Source of the DNA: Paramacrobiotus richtersi
Lineage: Eukaryota > Tardigrada > Eutardigrada > Parachela > Macrobiotidae
Length of the DNA: 37,642 nt
Direction: 5' to 3'
Assembly (NCBI GenBank): GCA_034698045.1
Contig: JAQGAU010000154.1
Coordinates: 1 to 37,642, forward strand
The notes under the pieces were generated by a model. It searched no databases. It was not told the DNA's origin and saw only the letters and a program-made list of their open reading frames with translations. Shown here piece after piece: positions 32,691 to 37,642 of the stretch. Position numbers and translations under genes: made by a program. Numbering within the stretch: position 1 is the stretch's first letter; the number at the start of each line of letters is the position of its first letter.

Positions 32691-32852
32691 AAAGTAACTA
32701 ACAAGTACACTGTACACAAGTTTGCAACGCGATCCACAGTCTCGTATACGAATGACCAGAGGCAGGAGCGCAGCCTCTTCCCCTCCGGTCCACGCTTCTC
32801 CGCGTTCTTCGCAATCATTGTCTAAAACTGCGCACCATAGTCTGCTGCGCTC

Positions 32853-33409
32853 GGATCAATCCGCCCAGGTCGGATGCGCACATAACATTCTTCCGGCATA
32901 TAATGTCCCAAGTAAATCCGGAGACAGAATAGAGTTCTACGGAAGATCACGGAAACGGCAGACAGATGCTAACAGTGACAAGATATCGGTAATTAGGGCG
33001 CCATCTCTTATCGACACACAGATCATCTAACTTCAGCGGACCAAAGTGGTACGCGTCCATTTTGCTCTACGAAGCACCTCAAGAAACGACGTACTAACAA
33101 AATCTGATCGCCGATGTGCTCGAGTATGACGGTGTTCATGGCGCTACTGCAACCGATAATCAAACAACCTGACATTTGAGTTTATAAACTTTTACATTTA
33201 AAGCGCAGCGTAGTCACTGGATCTGTGCTCTGGATTAAAGACCTAGCTAACTCGAATGACTTGATTGGGTTTGCTGGCCAGGAACGATAACCGTCGCTAT
33301 TGGCAGAAATGCGCATTCGAGGCCGAAGCCTGCACTTGTGAGTGATGGTTTCATGTCGCAAGCGACGTGTTCGATTTGTCTGCACTGTCAATTCTCCGCA
33401 AATTTTCTG
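32853..33409. other. Non-coding interval
   Basis: No supported gene. Short frames occur on both strands without domain, ATG or splice support. Confidence 0.4.
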
Positions 33410-33415
33410 TTTATT
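33410..33415 (-). terminator. Possible poly(A) signal for the second coiled-coil gene
   Basis: TTTATT on the plus strand reads AATAAA on the minus strand, about 335 nt after the stop at 33749-33751. Confidence 0.35.
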
Positions 33416-33748
33416 AATAACCCCGATCAGAACGGCAGTAGTAGTACCGTAGTACTTCAGACAAAAGTATTTTACCCATTGTTGTGATCCAAAAGCGCTT
33501 GTGAGATGAAGACGCGTACATACAATTTTGCACCAAAAAATGATCTGAACTATCAAAGAAAACACGAAACACCTCCACCATTCGGCAACGATGCAGTATA
33601 CCCTACTTTCGTGGAGTTTACATTAAACGAGCACAGCCTGACAACGATCACGGTTAAGAATGCTTCACACTCGTTTCCATCAGAGGACGTTTTGCGTTTG
33701 CAATCGGAATCTCCTGTAAAACAGCGGTTTTCACGTGTGCGCAAACTC

Positions 33749-34714
33749 TTATGCATATTCGGTGATGATACTAACTTTTTTCTGCACGCTGTTAACACCA
33801 CTACCCACAGCCTTTGGATGCGGATGATTGTGTCCAGGCTCTCGTCCGTACCCCTCGGCGGCCACATCCTTCAGTTTATCCATCCCATTCTCCATGCGAG
33901 CGTTTGAACCCTTCATCGCCTTCTTAAGAGTATCATTTTCCGCATTTATAGAATTGATTTCTTTAATAGGAGGGGCATTGTCGGACTGCGATCCATCCAG
34001 ATCGCGCTTAAGGGTCTCGTTCTCCAGTTGCAGAAAATACAATCGCCGCAAATGGGTCTCTTCGCGAGCTCTCAAAACTGCGACTTCCTTCTTAGACCGA
34101 GCAAGAGCATCCACCTCCCTGTCCTGTTTTGTGCAGAGATCGTCACACTTCGATTTCCATTGATCAAAAACACCCTTTAAACGCTCGTTTTCCTGCTGCA
34201 GACTTGGTGACGCGAGCGGTGAAGTGTACTTGGTTGAGTCAACATTACGAAGGGCCGGAATCACATCGGGCATGAGTTTGTCATTGTTCTGTCCAGGACG
34301 CTGATGGGCCGTGCTGGAGCTTGGGTTGGTAGTATACTTCTTCGTAAGTTCAGGATCTAGAACATAAAAACACAGCTAGGAATGCATTATGACGACTAAA
34401 ATGTACGCTAAACAATAAACGCGTCACCAACTGAATATCATCACCTGCACAGTTAACATTTTGGCAGATAATAACAAGGTTTAAGAATAACATAATCCGC
34501 CTCACAACTCCACACTGCTCTGTTCGTTTCTCGCAAAAGCCAACAAAGGAAACCGGCGAAACTGTACAGATTACGGAAGAATCATCAAAAAGCAATGTTA
34601 CACCGAGACATTTTACTTCCAAGCAATACGGTTAGAGTCGTTACACATTTTGAATCTCGCATACTTACTGAGTTTTGTGAGTGCACGGATGAGTTCAACG
34701 TCTCCAGAATCCAT
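33749..34714 (-). CDS. Coiled-coil protein, two exons
   Basis: Exon 1 (34669-34714, 46 nt, ending CTCA|GTAAGTATG) joins exon 2 (33749-34356, preceded by ATGTTCTAG) across a 312-nt intron. The split codon AAT is restored, giving a 217-residue protein in a single frame. It starts MDSGDVELIRALTKL. Residues about 16-60 are Ser/Pro-rich and likely disordered. About 65-160 form a charged coiled coil (LQQENERLKGVFDQWKSK, LQLENETLKRDL, INAENDTLKKAM). The C-terminus is basic and His/Pro-containing. The repeated 'xENExLK' pattern is typical of coiled-coil scaffolds, but no specific family can be named. The ideal donor and exact phase make the gene model strong. Confidence 0.8.
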
Positions 34715-35070
34715 CGTCAGGCTTTGATGATAGGGAAGATAGGCAGCGTGGATACCGAATCGCTTTCTGCCGAGAACACACCTATACACGAAGCAAAGAC
34801 TAAGTAAGCATGATATTCTAAAAAATTACTAAATAGTTGATACATGTTGACCATGGCTATGGTGGAGCCACATTAACAAGTACACGTGAAAGATCATAGA
34901 TATACTGTCTGGTGCGGCAGCGATACACATGGAACCGCAAACGATTTTGTGCATGCAACATCCGGTTCTTGCGCAGTCCCCGAGAAAGTCCCCACACGAC
35001 AATTTATAGCGATATTCTAATTGTCTCTGATTTCCATCAAGAATCACATATGGCATACAACAACAACAAC

Positions 35071-35076
35071 TTTATT
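35071..35076 (-). terminator. Possible poly(A) signal on the minus strand
   Basis: TTTATT on the plus strand reads AATAAA on the minus strand, about 190 nt beyond the stop at 35264-35266 of the exon-like frame described next to it. Confidence 0.3.
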
Positions 35077-35263
35077 TCTCTGGCCATTTCGGTCCAGCAG
35101 GTGCCATACAGTCAACTCTTTGCGTACAACCCAAAAGCAACCCCAAAAATATAGTAAGAATAAAACATACTAGGAAAAAAATAGCAACTGCACTGATCAA
35201 CCAAACAACTGATCCAAGGGACAAACATCAGACAACGAGGTGCAGCATGCAAGTAACCAGGGA

Positions 35264-35441
35264 CTAAAATATCCCCTCATCCAGTATCAGCCGTCCATGG
35301 TAACAATCCCTTACGTCTTTCAGCAGCCGCCGAATAAAGTTGCCAATGGCACGAGTATCCCGGTCCATATCGTCATTCCGCATTTTGCTGGTCAGGCAGT
35401 GCTTGACGTACACGAAGAGATCTGGGGGAATAATCGTCAGC
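35264..35441 (-). CDS. Probable last exon of an unrecognised minus-strand gene
   Basis: The minus-strand frame encodes LTIIPPDLFVYVKHCLTS followed by KMRNDDMDRDTRAIGNFIRR, then a short tail to a TAG. Codon choice is rich in G/C at third positions, unlike the surroundings. ACAAAG|G at its 5' end can act as a splice acceptor. A donor CTGAA|GTATCC at 36024-36026 in the upstream minus-strand exon would join it in phase (584-nt intron). The helix-rich composition and 'D-x-x-x-R-x-I-x-x-F-I-R-R-L-L' pattern vaguely recall BEN-type domains, but that is not strong enough to name. It could instead be an exon of a separate gene. Confidence 0.4.
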
Positions 35442-35496
35442 CTTTGTAGAAGGAATTCACGGGCGGGCAAATGCAACGGACAGTGGAAAACAGCGT

Positions 35497-35554
35497 AGTA
35501 ATACTATTACCATAGTAATACTATTAATAGTAATACTATTACCAACCCGATTTG
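35497..35554. repeat. Palindromic AT-rich tandem repeat
   Basis: TAGTAATACTATTA occurs three times, alternating with its own reverse complement (AGTAATACTATTAATAGTAA), so the whole stretch is self-complementary. It may adopt cruciform structure. It is separate from the coding exons. Confidence 0.75.
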
Positions 35555-35988
35555 TAATAGCATAATATTACGTTCCGATACTTGAAAAGACGACTGTTGG
35601 GTGCTTTTGCTCTTAAGCGATCCCTATAACTACGTGCGTGTCTCGTGTTAGTTTCGAATAATCATCACAATAAGCAAATCATCCCTAAAACGTTTGTGCC
35701 AAAACTCCTCCATGGATTACGCAAAAACCGTATGCATGCGCACAGATCGTTTTCGAATGTCTATCGATCCTTTGATTACCAAATGCAACAACAAACCCTG
35801 TCCAGATTCAGAACAAACGAAATCCAGATCAATAACTACTGCTACGGATTTATGTCAATGAAAACCACAAGATACAACTCGCCGATGTCCAGAACGCGCT
35901 TAAATAACACCACATTGGCGTTCGTTCGTGCTGTCAACCAGCAACTTATTTAACCGAGCGCGATTAACTAGCTAGCTTCGTACCGTTT

Positions 35989-36671
35989 TCAAAACTCAGC
36001 ACTATCAGCATCAAAGTAGGGATACTTCAGGGATTCTTCAGGAATGACGTGCTCCGTAGGATGACGTTCTCGGGTTGTGTGGGGAACCAACTGGATACGC
36101 GGGACCGATCGGCAGACACGTCCGTCGGATTGATTTGTGAAAATCACACGGAGATTGTGCTCATCATCTAACTAAAACACATTTTACGAAATTTTAGAAG
36201 AGGATAACATTGAAAGCACACATTACATGCGCTCGTTTCAGATTATGCTGGTTGATCGAAAATGAAAACAAGTCGCCTTAGCGAATACAAGATCCGGTTT
36301 TGGGTAATGACTACCGCGGCAATCACGGATCTCAGTACCACACCACCGGTCTTGTCATAGTGCTGTACAGCATTCATTGATTGCAGCGTATGCGTGCACG
36401 GAACAGTTGGTGCATGTGTGATATGTACATAGTACATTGCATAAGCATAATATTAATATACAGGTTCGGAGGAAGATTGACGGCCAGCCAGAATGATTTT
36501 GATGGGAAGTCCGATCTGCTGTGTTCCGCAAAGTGAATTCGAAAAGTTCACTTCATACGCTATGAGGTTACTACATAACTTGTAAAACAGTTGTGTACTG
36601 ACCTTTGCACGCATTTCCACCTTGAGGTGGTTGTTCGACAAACAGAAAATTTATCAATCAAAGATCTATAA
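35989..36671 (-). CDS. Spliced gene of unknown function, partial
   Basis: The exon at 35989-36171 (acceptor GTGTTTTAG) encodes 60 residues ending in stop, including LRVIFTNQSDGRVCRSVPRI, with strongly coding codon use. The exon at 36462-36550 encodes VNFSNSLCGTQQIGLPIKII and ends at CCT|GTATAT; the two join in phase 0 across 290 nt. Further upstream a frame ending at 36603 (FVEQPPQGGNACK) joins by a 52-nt GT-AG intron (36551-36602). That frame is preceded by an in-frame TGA at 36658-36660, beyond which an ATG at 36747 lies in the same frame, so the true first exon is unresolved. The peptide alternates hydrophobic and polar residues like a beta-sandwich. I recognise no family. A longer version using a donor at 36025 would add the exon at 35264-35441 instead of stopping at 35991. 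Confidence 0.5.
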
Positions 36672-37229
36672 TACGGACCCCAGGATCACAAAACCCAAAC
36701 AACCAAATCAAATCACGGAAAACCGACAACACCACTAGTTCCGCCATAGTCGAAAACGGCGTCACATGATCTTTTTATTCAAAAAAAGTCTGACCCGGCA
36801 CAGTACGTGCATCTCTTCAAATCGCGCTGGGTGGTAATTCTTACCGCAAAGGTTACTGTAAAGGATAAACCAAACCGCGATATCCCGTTGCTTGGAGGAA
36901 AATTAATTCAAACCTTAAACTATGTAAGTAATTTACTACCCAGTAACCGGTATTCACCATCTTTCAACATTTCGAATGGCAAAAGGAAAAACCTTTTCGC
37001 TACCCAAACGTTTAAACGAGAAGGCCTAAAAACCCCAACGCCCAAAAAACGAATCTAACGCCATCACACTAAAAGCAGATCAGCATGCAAAAGCTCCAAC
37101 CCGTCACAACGAGCGAAGATATACTACCATCAGTACCAGTTACGTTATTGAACTACAATGGTTCATCTCCGAAGCTTTGATAAATGCGGTGCTGACTATT
37201 CATGCAGTGACACATGCCAAAAATGCTGT

Positions 37230-37642
37230 CCTAAATTCGTAAAAAGACCAGAACAGCAGAACGAACTAACAGTAATATTCAAAACGGGATACTTGGATGC
37301 AGTACCGAATATCTGACCGGAAGCAGAACGAAACAACAGCATATTCAAAACGAGATACTTAGATGCAGTACCGACTACCTGACCGGAAGCCGAACGAACC
37401 AGCAGCGATATTCAAAAGAGGATACTTGGCAGTACCGAGCAGCTGACCAGGAGCAGAACAGACCAACAACAATATTCAAAAAGGAATACTTAGATGCTGT
37501 ACCGACTACCTGACCGGAAGCAGAACGAACCAACAGCAATATTCAAAACGGGATACTTACATGCTGTACCGACTACCTGACCGGAAGCAGAACGAACCAA
37601 CAGCAATATTCAAAACCGGATACTTAGATGCTATACCGATTA
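37230..37642 (+). repeat. 64-67-bp minisatellite reaching the window end
   Basis: Six copies of a unit containing GAACGAACCAACAGCAATAT, then ATTCAAAACGGGATACTTAG, ATGC, and GTACCGACTACCTGACCGGA. The ATTCAAAA anchor occurs at 37277, 37343, 37410, 37474, 37541 and 37608 (spacings 66, 67, 64, 67, 67). Period is not a multiple of three, so coding use is unlikely. The array continues past the right edge. Confidence 0.9.

Larger units (their letters stand above)
32116..32852 (+). repeat. Long dispersed repeat, copy 2 (downstream of the BTB-Kelch gene)
   Basis: It aligns with 28471-28972 but is longer, because it carries a 119-bp foldback insertion (32244-32362) and a local tandem duplication of about 119 bp (32441-32690). 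It starts about 75 bp after the BTB-Kelch stop. AATAAA at 32437-32442 inside it may supply the poly(A) signal for that gene. Confidence 0.65.

Noticed and set aside
33506..33907. Plus-strand frame of 133 codons
   Set aside because: It is partly the antisense shadow of the second coiled-coil gene, whose two-exon model is much better supported.
1..37642. CRISPR arrays, bacterial operons or phage modules
   Set aside because: The only regular array (37230-37642) has near-identical whole units rather than short repeats with unique spacers, and all supported genes contain spliceosomal introns.

Overview
The window reads as nuclear DNA of an invertebrate animal. Genes are split by GT-AG introns of about 50-800 nt, there are no bacterial operons or Shine-Dalgarno sites, AATAAA signals follow several genes, and long AT-rich gene-poor stretches carry degraded mobile elements. 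The compact introns and the local expansion of F-box and BTB-Kelch genes would suit a tardigrade or another ecdysozoan. That placement is inference; no marker gene is present. All gene models were spliced by hand from frame, splice sites and comparison between paralogues in the window.

Layout. Positions 1-11.4 kb are gene-poor. They hold a large inverted duplication (495-1714) and copies of a dispersed repeat with a tRNA-like head. At 11.69-12.49 kb (minus) lies a two-exon coiled-coil gene with a lysine-rich tail. At 13.1-13.4 kb is a frameshifted fragment resembling GH16-like/ConA-like lectin domains. 14-18.4 kb is empty apart from repeats. 18.48-28.42 kb is the core: four paralogous genes (A minus; B, C and D plus). 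Their N-termini look like the N-terminal module of FMR1/FXR proteins (two Agenet/Tudor-like domains, plus a KH0-like segment in A and D), joined to an F-box and a conserved C-terminal region. A and B diverge from a 611-bp interval. A retroelement C-terminal fragment lies between C and D. At 29.75-32.04 kb is a five-exon BTB-BACK-Kelch gene whose frame is broken by an exact 19-bp tandem duplication. At 33.75-34.71 kb (minus) is a second two-exon coiled-coil gene. At 35.26-36.7 kb (minus) are exons of an unrecognised spliced gene. The window ends in a 64-67-bp minisatellite.

How the genes may work together. F-box proteins recruit substrates to SKP1-CUL1 ubiquitin ligases and BTB-Kelch proteins to CUL3 ligases, so 18.5-32 kb is a cluster of putative ubiquitin-ligase substrate adaptors. 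The most novel point is the pairing of an FMR1-type Agenet reader module with an F-box, which suggests adaptors that recognise methylated or RNP-associated proteins. Apparent one-base frameshifts in B, C and D all lie in homopolymer runs and may be assembly errors. A 119-bp foldback element at 32244-32362 has a 7-bp target duplication, and a related empty site is present in the paralogous repeat downstream of gene D.
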